In this document: piece after piece, positions 54,411 through 62,581 of the stretch
How the letters are laid out: each line of letters opens with the position of its first letter
Position numbering within the stretch: position 1 is the first letter of the stretch
NCBI GenBank assembly: GCA_018242525.1
Contig: JAFEBS010000034.1
Span: 140,820-204,819, forward strand
Source: Planctomycetota bacterium
GTDB taxonomy: Bacteria > Planctomycetota > Planctomycetia > Planctomycetales > Planctomycetaceae
DNA: 64,000 bases
Direction of reading: 5' to 3'
Made by a program: the position numbers and the translations under genes
Notes under the pieces: model-generated
What the model saw: only the letters and a program-made list of their open reading frames with translations
Database searches by the model: none
What the model was told of the DNA's origin: nothing

Positions 54411-54488
54411 TGCTTCCGTTCAGTTCTTGAACACAACCGGGTTTCAGAATTTGCGAGTTCATTTGATAGTCCCAATCGGAGAGGAACC

Positions 54489-55028
54489 ATGGGGATCTGC
54501 AAGGCAGGAGTGATTTGTGCGGGAGCCGTCAATCTGCTGGTGTGCGGGCTGCTGCTTCTTCCGCATTCCACTGTGGAGATGACTCAGGGACGCATCTCAC
54601 TGGCAGGTTGCAAGACGTGCCAGGACAACCAGCACGCTCATCTGTGGGAATGCCTGCATTACCTGACGACGATTGATCCAGCGGCGCAATGCTACACTTC
54701 GCAATGCATAGACAACGATATGATTTATGCAAAGTGCAATGAAACTCCTGCGAATGAAACTGACAATTGCCCGATGCATACGGATCCGACCGCCCAGGTC
54801 TGGACTCAACAGCATTTTGTCAGGGATGTCTATCCGGGAACGTGCAACGATTCGGGGCCGGGAATCAATGATCCGCTGCCGGCTGGATCGAAGCCTGCCG
54901 ATGGCAAATGTCAATCGCCGGGAATCCTGTTCAATGTCGGCAAATGCTTCCTGCCGGGAAGCTGTGGCGCGAACGCCGTTCCAGGAACCTTTAATGTGCG
55001 CCAATATGGTCGACTGGTGTGTGGCTGA
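54489..55028 (+). CDS. Cysteine-rich exported protein, paralogue 2
   Basis: A 179-residue paralogue of the preceding protein. The hydrophobic N-terminus (VICAGAVNLLVCGLLLLP) is followed by STVEMTQGR-ISLAGCKTC, the same junction as paralogue 1 except that the second glycine is arginine. Twelve mature cysteines keep the spacing order of paralogue 1; TPANETDNCPMHTDP is shared, and both end in (Y)xRLVCG. The extra length is a loop GINDPLPAGSKPADGKC. Likely a disulfide-rich exported product. GAGGAA lies before the start. Confidence 0.86.
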   Translation: MGICKAGVICAGAVNLLVCGLLLLPHSTVEMTQGRISLAGCKTCQDNQHAHLWECLHYLTTIDPAAQCYTSQCIDNDMIYAKCNETPANETDNCPMHTDPTAQVWTQQHFVRDVYPGTCNDSGPGINDPLPAGSKPADGKCQSPGILFNVGKCFLPGSCGANAVPGTFNVRQYGRLVCG

Positions 55029-55106
55029 GTTGCCGGCATCGGGGATCGCCGGAGCATTGTCCGGCGCGATTTCAGCGGTGTGGCGTTGCCGGACGGGAGA
55101 AGACTG

Positions 55107-56249
55107 ATGAAGTACGAGCGTCGTCTGTCGCCAGTTGCGATCCTGCTGCTGCTGCTGCTTTCCACGACGACGGCCTGTGGGGACGATGGTGATGATTTGC
55201 TGAAAAAGCTGGGGGCGATCGACGAGGTCTATCGTCGGTCCGTCGAGGCCAGCGGCACGGTCAATTCCATTTTTGCACACGATCCAAAACTGAACCGGTT
55301 GATCACCTTCCACTACACAATGATCGACGGACGGCAGGCGATTGAAGAGATTGAGCCGAAACCGAAGTTTCAAAAGGAAGTCAGTGACGCGACTGCATTT
55401 GGCGGAAGTTTCCGGCTGGATGATTCTGGTCGAATGAACGTTGTTTCATCGACAAGTTCGGTTTTTCTGTTTGACAAAGACCTCTGTGGAGAGTCGGTCA
55501 CCAATTCCGCATTGCAGGTGGACTCGGCCAACTCCGTTTCCGAACGTGACAAGTCGTATTCCATCTGGCAGTATCCGCCAGACAATACGAAGAATATGTA
55601 CTATTCTCTACGACTGCAATTCAGCATGGGGCGTGGCTTTTCACCGTATATCACCGCGGTCGAGTCTGTATCTCCGGAAGATAGTCCGCACGGTGCAGCG
55701 TTGAGGGTTGATGCCATCGGGTCGTGTATTTCTTCCGCTCAGGGAAAATGGAATTTGCTGGTTGTTCCCGGCGACTCCTACCTGGTCAGAGAAGCGTCCT
55801 TTACGATTGATGGAGCCAGTGAACCCTTGTTCAGCGTGAGCAACAGCGATCGTCTTCAAGAAGGTGACCTGCTGATTGCCCGGAACGCACGTTTTCAGTT
55901 GGGGCCGAATTCGATTGGTGCGGTGTACGAAGTGGCCACAACGTCTGCGTCCATGACGGGGAATGTCGAGTTGCTGAAACTGGTGCGTGATCGGGTGTCT
56001 GACAATCTTCCGGCACATTCGTTTGTGGAAGATCGCAGGACGGATCCTCCGCGGACGTACAGAATTGACGAGGAAGGACAGATCCGCGGCGATTCCGCTG
56101 CCAGCGTCGAAGGTGAGGCCGTCAGACCCGAGCCGAGACCGCTCGCAAAAAAGCCGGGATTTCAATTCTTGATCTTCATGAATGTGGCGATCATTGCCGT
56201 CATTGTCATTGCCTACGGAGTGAGCAAGTGGAGAAACGCGAAAAAGTGA
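55107..56249 (+). CDS. Membrane-anchored protein of unknown family in Cys-rich operon
   Basis: A 380-residue protein. The N-terminal hydrophobic stretch (LLLLLLSTTTACGDD) is a signal sequence; TTAC before GDD resembles but does not meet a strict lipobox. The body (about 30-335) is hydrophilic and extracytoplasmic, with no recognised domain. A C-terminal membrane helix (FLIFMNVAIIAVIVIAYGV) ends in the basic KWRNAKK, so the domain is tethered outside. The start follows GGGAGAAG. It lies 78 bp after paralogue 2 and 16 bp before the C39 peptidase gene, so it belongs to the same transcript and may be a receptor or carrier for the cysteine-rich products. Confidence 0.85.
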   Translation: MKYERRLSPVAILLLLLLSTTTACGDDGDDLLKKLGAIDEVYRRSVEASGTVNSIFAHDPKLNRLITFHYTMIDGRQAIEEIEPKPKFQKEVSDATAFGGSFRLDDSGRMNVVSSTSSVFLFDKDLCGESVTNSALQVDSANSVSERDKSYSIWQYPPDNTKNMYYSLRLQFSMGRGFSPYITAVESVSPEDSPHGAALRVDAIGSCISSAQGKWNLLVVPGDSYLVREASFTIDGASEPLFSVSNSDRLQEGDLLIARNARFQLGPNSIGAVYEVATTSASMTGNVELLKLVRDRVSDNLPAHSFVEDRRTDPPRTYRIDEEGQIRGDSAASVEGEAVRPEPRPLAKKPGFQFLIFMNVAIIAVIVIAYGVSKWRNAKK

Positions 56250-56265
56250 GGCTGGAGTTCGGACC

Positions 56266-57849
56266 ATGATTTCGCGGACACCGGGTGTTGCGTTCCGGCG
56301 GCACTTTTTGACACTGTTCTGCCTTGTTGCAGCCGTTTGGTCCGGGATCACCATCGCTCGATCGATGACCGCCGGACGGCTGGTTCCACTGAGCACAAAT
56401 GGCAGGTCGGGAAACGTTCAATGTGGTCCGGAATGCCTCTGGATCGCCGCCAATCTGTTGGGCGTACCCGTCGCCAAAGACGGGTTCTCCTCAATTCCCG
56501 TCGATCCACAGCATGGGACAACTTTGGGAAGTCTCAAGCGGGGGGCCGAAGCGGCGGGATTCGATGTTCGAACGGGAAAGTTTGGTTGGGATGAACTGCT
56601 GAAGATGAAGGGCTGCGCCGTTCTGTGGGTCAATTCGAATCACTTTGTCGTGGCCGAAATGTCTGTCCGCAAGTCTCCTGACACGGGAGATTTGAAAATC
56701 TACGACCCGGCCCGAAATGGTGCAGGATCGTGGTGGTCCAAAGAAGCGCTCTTGGCCGTCTGGACCGGGGAATCGCTGGTTCTTGACCATCGCACAAATG
56801 AGAACTCGGAAACGACAAAGCCACGCATGCGGATGGACCGGTTTTGGCTGGATCTGGGAACGGTCCGGGATCCGGAGGCTGTCTTTCAGGCGGAAATCCG
56901 CAATCAGGGGCGGGAATCTCTCACTGTGCGGGTCGCCAGATCGAGTTGCAGTTGTACATCGGCAACGATCACGGATCAGGAACTGGAACAGGGTGCGACG
57001 GGCGAACTGCGGGCGACAGTCCGCATGCAGGGAAAACGCGGTCCGTTTCTGGAAACGGTTGATTTGGAGACCAATGATCCGGTGGTTGGATCGCCGAAAG
57101 TGATTCTGTCCGGAATCGCGTTTTATTCGGGCAATCTTCTGTCCGTCGGCAGGGCTCACCTGGGAAGCGTTCTGGCAGGGGCAGACATGTCTGGTGAGTT
57201 CTATGTCCACGATCCGGGTGATCGAACCCTGGTCGTGACTGAGGCCATTATGGACGGAGGCCGGGAATCGACATCCACTGGCTGTCGATGGAATGTTATT
57301 ACCCAAAAAGTGGGCGCGGATTCAGCATTGATTGGCAAGCGGGGCCGTTTTTTTGTGGAGCCGGGCGACTATCACGTCCGTCTGGAAGGAAAGGTCCCGG
57401 CAGGCTGTCCGCCAGGCAACTGGAAGTATCATCTGCGTGTCCGGACACGCGGCACACCGGAATCGGAGTATGTTTCCGAAATTGCATTTACAGTGCTGCC
57501 AGATGTTCAAGTCAGTCCGGCATCCGTGGTCCTGTCCAGAAACCTGCGAGACTGCAGAATCGCGCTGTCCAGTCGGTCAAAGCGGACACTTCAGGTGGCT
57601 GAGGCGATGGTTCCGGATGGGGTTCCAGTCACCATTGGTGAATTGGACAGTTCTGATGGTCAGGCAACTGTCGATGTGCGGCTCGATACGCCAAACATTT
57701 CTCATGTGGAAGATTTCGTCATTCGCTTGCAGCTGGCTTCGGGCGAGCAGGTCAACGTGCCACTCATCCTGCTGCCATCGAATTCAGAACCCGCTACTTC
57801 CGGATCACCACCTCGGATCCCTTTACCAGAAAATCATAAACTTCAATGA
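56266..57849 (+). CDS. Membrane-anchored C39-like peptidase fused to DUF1573
   Basis: A 527-residue protein. An N-terminal helix (about 13-31, preceded by RRH) points the rest outside. Residues about 40-175 form a papain-like C39 domain: nucleophile C53 in VQCGPECLWIAANLLG, His126 in NSNHFVVAEM, Asp147 in IYDPARNGAGSWWS. The usual helper Gln several residues before the Cys is not evident. A DUF1573-type Ig domain follows (about 190-285) with the CSC motif, and more beta-rich sequence to the C-terminus. C39 enzymes cut leader peptides at double glycines, and the upstream paralogues carry G-G/R junctions. The end overlaps the L,D-transpeptidase gene. Confidence 0.88.
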   Translation: MISRTPGVAFRRHFLTLFCLVAAVWSGITIARSMTAGRLVPLSTNGRSGNVQCGPECLWIAANLLGVPVAKDGFSSIPVDPQHGTTLGSLKRGAEAAGFDVRTGKFGWDELLKMKGCAVLWVNSNHFVVAEMSVRKSPDTGDLKIYDPARNGAGSWWSKEALLAVWTGESLVLDHRTNENSETTKPRMRMDRFWLDLGTVRDPEAVFQAEIRNQGRESLTVRVARSSCSCTSATITDQELEQGATGELRATVRMQGKRGPFLETVDLETNDPVVGSPKVILSGIAFYSGNLLSVGRAHLGSVLAGADMSGEFYVHDPGDRTLVVTEAIMDGGRESTSTGCRWNVITQKVGADSALIGKRGRFFVEPGDYHVRLEGKVPAGCPPGNWKYHLRVRTRGTPESEYVSEIAFTVLPDVQVSPASVVLSRNLRDCRIALSSRSKRTLQVAEAMVPDGVPVTIGELDSSDGQATVDVRLDTPNISHVEDFVIRLQLASGEQVNVPLILLPSNSEPATSGSPPRIPLPENHKLQ

Positions 57850-59068
57850 CATCTTTTTCCCGCATCCGGATGCACCCTCGGGAAGCGGCCTTGCCGATCG
57901 AGTCTGGTTCGACCGTCCCGTGAATGCCGTAACTGTCACCCAGATCAATCCAGCGTTCGCCCAGCGGGTTGGTGGGATCATCGGCCCGGACGACCTTTCC
58001 ATCAGGGCCAGTGTATTGGGGGTTCTCGACCTTGTTCAAGACTTCGAATTTGCCAATGGGTGACGCACCGTCTTTGCCGATCCCGACCGTGTAACGTTTG
58101 ACGAAGTAGCCCTGCAGGTGAACCGTCAGAGCGTATTCGTGCAGGTCAACCACAGCGGCGAACGGGCCCTTCAAAACCTTCAGTTTCTGGCCCAGCTGAA
58201 TCCGTTTCGGGTCGGTCCGATTGAGTTTGGCGATGTATTCCCAGGAGATGTTGTACTTCCCGGCGATCACCCGCAGTTGATCATTGGCCTGGACGACGTA
58301 CGGATCGAGAAAGTGTGGCCGAGGCTCGAAGAAGATCATGCGGGAAGTCTTCGCCAGTCGCGGCAGTAGCTCGGACCGAATCTCCTTGTTGTTCCAATAC
58401 AGTTTGGAAAGCGTTCGATGCGCTTCCAGGTACTCTTCATTGGCGATTTGCTCGTCGACGACGGTCAAATCTTGAGCCAGTGTGGGAGTCGTCGGAGCGG
58501 GATCTGTGGACGGTTCCGGGTTCGTTTGAACCGGTGGATCCTGGTTCGCGACCATGCGAATTTCAGGGGGCAGACGCCGGGGTGCCTCGGCTTCTCGGGC
58601 GGGTACGGACGGAGGTGCGAATCTGGCAGGCGACTGGGAAACTGCCTGGGTGACCGGTTCTTCCCGAGCCCATTCCGGACCGTCGTCATCCGTCGATCGA
58701 GTCGCTGGCAGCACCCGTTCAGGACGCGACGAGGGACGAATCTGGGTGTCCCGCTGAACGGGCGGTTCTGCTTTCACAGCAATTCCCAGGATGTCGGCCG
58801 CGGTTGGTTCAGTCTGCATTGCGATCTCGGGATCGTCGAGATCCTCGGGTAATTCCGCAGGAGGATCGGCCGGGGAATCCGTCGAAGTGATCAGCTCGGA
58901 AACCTCGTCCGCATCGGCAAATTCTGATTCGTCCAGAGAGCCCGTGTTGGCGGTTCCCAATTCCACAGGAATGCACCCGGTTTTCCAGGCCAGTCCCAGC
59001 CCCACGCCGATTCCGAAGACCAAAACGGCCAGAACGGGTGTCCGCCGAAGCCACAGCATGTCAGTCAT
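57794..59068 (-). CDS. L,D-transpeptidase with LysM domain
   Basis: A 424-residue envelope enzyme that makes 3-3 cross-links in peptidoglycan or attaches proteins to it. It has an N-terminal membrane helix (about 9-27), a long Pro/Glu/Ser-rich linker (about 40-220), a LysM domain (about 255-300: VVQANDQLRVIAGKYNISWEYIAKLN), and a YkuD catalytic domain (about 305-424) with IHGTVEPDSIGKAASRGCIRM supplying the His and the Cys nucleophile. The stop lies inside the end of the C39 gene on the opposite strand: the two coding ends overlap by 56 bp. Its presence fits current evidence that planctomycetes have peptidoglycan. Confidence 0.95.
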   Translation of the reverse strand: MTDMLWLRRTPVLAVLVFGIGVGLGLAWKTGCIPVELGTANTGSLDESEFADADEVSELITSTDSPADPPAELPEDLDDPEIAMQTEPTAADILGIAVKAEPPVQRDTQIRPSSRPERVLPATRSTDDDGPEWAREEPVTQAVSQSPARFAPPSVPAREAEAPRRLPPEIRMVANQDPPVQTNPEPSTDPAPTTPTLAQDLTVVDEQIANEEYLEAHRTLSKLYWNNKEIRSELLPRLAKTSRMIFFEPRPHFLDPYVVQANDQLRVIAGKYNISWEYIAKLNRTDPKRIQLGQKLKVLKGPFAAVVDLHEYALTVHLQGYFVKRYTVGIGKDGASPIGKFEVLNKVENPQYTGPDGKVVRADDPTNPLGERWIDLGDSYGIHGTVEPDSIGKAASRGCIRMREKDVIEVYDFLVKGSEVVIRK

Positions 59069-59200
59069 CCGTGACAGAAATCCTCTGAATTCGCCGCCAA
59101 CCGCCGTTTCGAGGCGTCTGACACGTGGGGCCAGACGGGCCAGCGCACGTCGCGGGCTTGTAGCAAATTCTGCCGAACCCTGCTACGGGAAGTTCCAGCC

Positions 59201-59229
59201 TTTCAGGCGATCCCGCCAGCCTATAGAAT
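59201..59229 (+). promoter_or_regulatory. Candidate promoter for lepA
   Basis: TTTCAG (59201-59206), exactly 17 bases, TAGAAT (59224-59229), with CTATAGAAT suggesting an extended -10, 87 bp upstream of the lepA start. Same layout as the candidate before the FAH-family gene. Confidence 0.4.
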
Positions 59230-59315
59230 CCCGTGTCTGGTCACAGGCTCCGTCAACTGGGCAACCGCCTGTGATTTCCTTCAATCGCCCCGGACCGTAC
59301 CTGCCTGATTGCTCC

Positions 59316-61121
59316 ATGTTTGATCAACGCTTTATCCGCAATTTCTCGATCATTGCTCACATTGACCATGGCAAGAGCACACTCGCTGACCAGTTGCTGC
59401 TGAAGAGCGGCGCGATCACACAACGCGAATTCCGCGAACAACTTCTGGACGACTTGGCCGTCGAACGGGAACGCGGAATCACCGTGAAAGCCCGCGCCGT
59501 CGCCATCAACTATACGGTTGACGGACAGCGTTACGAGCTCAACCTGATCGATACCCCGGGCCACGTCGACTTTCACTACGAAGTCTCGCGCAGCCTCGCC
59601 GCGTGCGAAGGGGCGCTGCTGCTGGTGGATGCCTTCCAGGGAGTCCAGGCGCAAACCGTCGCCAACGCTTATGCGGCCATCGACTGCAATCTCGAGATCA
59701 TTCCGGTCCTGAACAAGATCGACCTGCCGGTCACCCGCGTGGACGAAGTTCTCGAAGAAATTGAGACCGTGGTCGGACTGGACACCGAAGGTTGCCTGCG
59801 CGTCAGTGGGAAGGCGGGAATCGGAATCGATACGGTCTTCGATGCCATCATCAAACGGATCCCGGCCCCGGCGGGAAAGCTCACGGATCCTCTGCGCGCC
59901 CTGGTTTTTGACAGCAAGTACGACCACTATCGCGGCGTAGTCACATACGTACGCTTGATGGAAGGATCGATCACCAAGGGACAGAAGGTCTATTTCATGA
60001 AGGCCGGTACGGCCCATGAAGTTCTCGAGCTGGGACAGTTTCGCCCCGGCATGGTCCCCTGTGAAGATCTTGGCCCCGGCCAGGTCGGTTACATCGTCAC
60101 CGGCATCAAGGTCCTGGGTAACGTACACGTCGGCGATACCGTCACTGACTTCCACAAGCGGGCTCCCGTCGCCTTGCCTGGCTACGAAGTTCCGCAGCAG
60201 ATGGTGTTTTGCGGGATGTACCCGATCGACGCCACCGATTTTGAAAAGCTGCGCGAAGAACTGGCCAAGATGAGTCTGAACGACGCCAGCTTCTCGTTCG
60301 CCCCGGACACATCCGAGGCCCTCGGTTTCGGCTTCCGTTGCGGCTTCCTCGGCATGTTGCACATGGAGATCATCCAGCAGCGACTGGAACAGGAAGCGGA
60401 TGTCGACCTGATCCAGACGGCTCCGAACGTCACCTACGAAATCCTGCAGCGAAACGGCGAGATCCTGCATGTCGACAACCCGCAGCAGGTCCCCGACACC
60501 GGAAACATCGAAGAGTTCCGCGAACCGATCGCCAAGGTCCAGTTCATTCTGCCCACCGACCGCATCGGCTCGATCATGCAATTGTCCGCCGACCGCCGCG
60601 GAGTCTACAAGACGACCGAATATCTCGGCCCCAATCGAGCTCAACTGGTGTACGAGTTGCCGCTGGCCGAAATCGTGTTCGACATGTACGACAAGCTGAA
60701 GAGTATTACGGCCGGTTACGGGACGATGAACTACGAAGTCATCGGTTATCGTCCTGCAGACCTGGTCAAGATGGACATCATGGTCAAGGGCGAAAAGGTC
60801 GATGCCCTGGCCTGTATCGTCCACCGTTCGCAGGCGGAACGCCGCGGTCGCCAGCTTTGCAAGAAGCTGAAGGAACAGATCTCGCGCCATCAGTTCGAGA
60901 TCCCGATCCAGGCTGCGCTCAGTGCCCGCATCATCGCCCGCGAAACGATTTCTGCCGTCCGCAAGGACGTGACCGCCAAATGCTACGGCGGTGACATCAG
61001 CCGCAAGCGAAAGCTGCTGGAAAAGCAGAAAGAAGGCAAGAAACGCATGAAGCAGTTCGGCCAGGTCGAGATTCCACAGAAGGCATTCCTGGCTGTGCTT
61101 GATACCGGCGGAGACGACTAA
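59316..61121 (+). CDS. lepA: Elongation factor 4 (LepA)
   Basis: Ribosome-associated GTPase of 601 residues. G1 is AHIDHGKSTLADQL, G2 lies in the ERGIT segment, G3 DTPGHVDF, G4 NKIDLP. The EF-G-like domains II, III and V follow, and the LepA-specific C-terminal domain ends AKCYGGDISRKRKLLEKQKEGKKRMKQFG and VEIPQKAFLAVL (each cited in part). It acts in 30S assembly or translation under ionic stress. The ATG at 59316 is supported by the standard LepA opening RFIRNFSIIAHIDHGK; the longer open frame upstream is antisense to the L,D-transpeptidase gene. Confidence 0.98.
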   Translation: MFDQRFIRNFSIIAHIDHGKSTLADQLLLKSGAITQREFREQLLDDLAVERERGITVKARAVAINYTVDGQRYELNLIDTPGHVDFHYEVSRSLAACEGALLLVDAFQGVQAQTVANAYAAIDCNLEIIPVLNKIDLPVTRVDEVLEEIETVVGLDTEGCLRVSGKAGIGIDTVFDAIIKRIPAPAGKLTDPLRALVFDSKYDHYRGVVTYVRLMEGSITKGQKVYFMKAGTAHEVLELGQFRPGMVPCEDLGPGQVGYIVTGIKVLGNVHVGDTVTDFHKRAPVALPGYEVPQQMVFCGMYPIDATDFEKLREELAKMSLNDASFSFAPDTSEALGFGFRCGFLGMLHMEIIQQRLEQEADVDLIQTAPNVTYEILQRNGEILHVDNPQQVPDTGNIEEFREPIAKVQFILPTDRIGSIMQLSADRRGVYKTTEYLGPNRAQLVYELPLAEIVFDMYDKLKSITAGYGTMNYEVIGYRPADLVKMDIMVKGEKVDALACIVHRSQAERRGRQLCKKLKEQISRHQFEIPIQAALSARIIARETISAVRKDVTAKCYGGDISRKRKLLEKQKEGKKRMKQFGQVEIPQKAFLAVLDTGGDD

Positions 61122-61162
61122 CCGTCAGCATCCACCTTTCGTGACTTTCCCAGGAATTTCCC

Positions 61163-62311
61163 GTGTCCGCATCGAATCCCAGCACGGATCGGCGCGAACG
61201 GACGTTGGCGGTCAAGGCCGCCGCCCGCGAACTGGGGTTTGATCTGGTGGGAATCGCTCCGGCCGTTTCGCCACCAGGCTTCCCCAGGTTTCAGGAATGG
61301 CTGCGAGCCGGCTTTGCCGGTGAGATGCAATACTTGCCACGTCGCGAAGCGGCCTACGAACACCCGTGCCATGTTTCTCAGTCAGTCCACAGTATCGTCA
61401 TGCTGGCGATCAACTACCGAACCGACGAGCCCGTTCCCAGTGGCCCCAACACGGGCCGAGTCGCCCGATATGCATGGGGGGCCGCCGATTACCATGACCT
61501 GTTGCGTGACAAACTGCGACAACTGAGCGACATCCTTCACGAGCGCCACCCCGGTTGTACGACGCGGGGTGTTGTCGACACCGCTCCGCTGCTGGAACGG
61601 GATTTCGCACGCCTGGCCGGACTGGGCTGGTTCGGCAAGAACACCATGCTGATCCATAAACGCGCTGGCAGTTGGCTGCTGCTGGCCGCCCTGCTGACAG
61701 ATCTGGACCTGGAACCGGATGCACCACATGCGACATCGCATTGCGGAACCTGTACCCGCTGCCTGGACGTCTGCCCGACTCAGGCATTTACCGGTCCCTG
61801 CGTGCTGGATGCTCGGAAATGTATTTCCTACCTGACCATTGAATTGAAAGGACAGATCCCACTCGAACTGCGTGACGGAGTCGGCGAATGGCTTTTCGGT
61901 TGCGACCTGTGCCAGGACGTCTGTCCCTGGAACCACAAGGCCCCTGGAAGTTCAGAACCCGCATTTCAACCGCATTTCGACTTGCACCCAGCCGACTGTA
62001 TTTCCATCCTGCGAATGAGTCGTGAAGAGTTTCAGCGGCGGTTTGCAAAGACGCCGCTGGAGCGACCGGGATTTGACGGAATCCGTCGCAACGCCGCGAT
62101 CGTGCTGGGAAACCAGGGCGATGCCCTGGCTGTGCCGCCCTTGATTGAAGCCTTGCAGGACAACTCGTCGTTGGTTCGAGGGGCCGCCGCATGGGCACTC
62201 GGAAAGCTGTCAGTGACATGGGCACAGTCAGCACTGCAGGCTCGCTTGCAGACGGAAACGGACTCGGACGTACGCGAAGAGATTCTGCGATCTTTGCCGA
62301 AAGGCGGGTGA
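61163..62311 (+). CDS. queG: Epoxyqueuosine reductase QueG
   Basis: A 382-residue cobalamin-dependent iron-sulfur enzyme that reduces epoxyqueuosine to queuosine in tRNA. The N-terminal ARELGFDLVGIAPA and YAWGAADYHDLL are family marks; the two 4Fe-4S sites use HCGTCTRCLDVCPTQAF, ARKCISYL and FGCDLCQDVCPWN. C-terminal HEAT-like repeats (IVLGNQGDALAVPPLIEAL and ALGKLSVTWAQSALQARL) are common in this family. The start is GTG at 61163 with AGGAA about 8 bp upstream. It lies 41 bp after lepA, and its stop is 4 bp before the next small gene. Confidence 0.96.
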   Translation: MSASNPSTDRRERTLAVKAAARELGFDLVGIAPAVSPPGFPRFQEWLRAGFAGEMQYLPRREAAYEHPCHVSQSVHSIVMLAINYRTDEPVPSGPNTGRVARYAWGAADYHDLLRDKLRQLSDILHERHPGCTTRGVVDTAPLLERDFARLAGLGWFGKNTMLIHKRAGSWLLLAALLTDLDLEPDAPHATSHCGTCTRCLDVCPTQAFTGPCVLDARKCISYLTIELKGQIPLELRDGVGEWLFGCDLCQDVCPWNHKAPGSSEPAFQPHFDLHPADCISILRMSREEFQRRFAKTPLERPGFDGIRRNAAIVLGNQGDALAVPPLIEALQDNSSLVRGAAAWALGKLSVTWAQSALQARLQTETDSDVREEILRSLPKGG

Positions 62312-62315
62312 CCGT

Positions 62316-62561
62316 ATGCAAGTGTTCTTTGTAATGCCGCTTGTTGTCAGCATCGTGGCAGCCAGCTACATGGCGTGCATTTCTGAGGCCCATGCATTCT
62401 GGCGGATCTTCGTTGTGATTCTGGTTCTCGCATCGGCCGCGCTGCAGATGATTGATCTATTCGCGATGATGAACGTCCATTTCCTGATTCCTCTCCTGAT
62501 TCAGATCATTGTCAGCATCGGAGTGTTCTTCTGGGGTACGTGGGAGCAGTCGGAATGGTAG
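62316..62561 (+). CDS. Small membrane protein
   Basis: An 81-residue protein with three hydrophobic segments (VFFVMPLVVSIVAASYMAC, FWRIFVVILVLASAALQMIDL, HFLIPLLIQIIVSIGVFFW). No family recognised. The start lies 4 bp after the queG stop with GGCGGG as ribosome binding site, so it is probably the last gene of the lepA-queG transcript; a link with queuosine is not shown. Confidence 0.75.
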   Translation: MQVFFVMPLVVSIVAASYMACISEAHAFWRIFVVILVLASAALQMIDLFAMMNVHFLIPLLIQIIVSIGVFFWGTWEQSEW

Positions 62562-62581
62562 CCAGCGAGTAAATCGTGTTG

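Noticed and set aside
55107..55190. Lipoprotein signal in the tethered protein of the Cys-rich operon
   Set aside because: Residue -3 to the Cys is Thr, so the lipobox is not met; the C-terminal helix anchors the protein in any case.
59253..60890. 545-codon open frame antisense to lepA
   Set aside because: lepA is unambiguous; the reverse frame has no motif.
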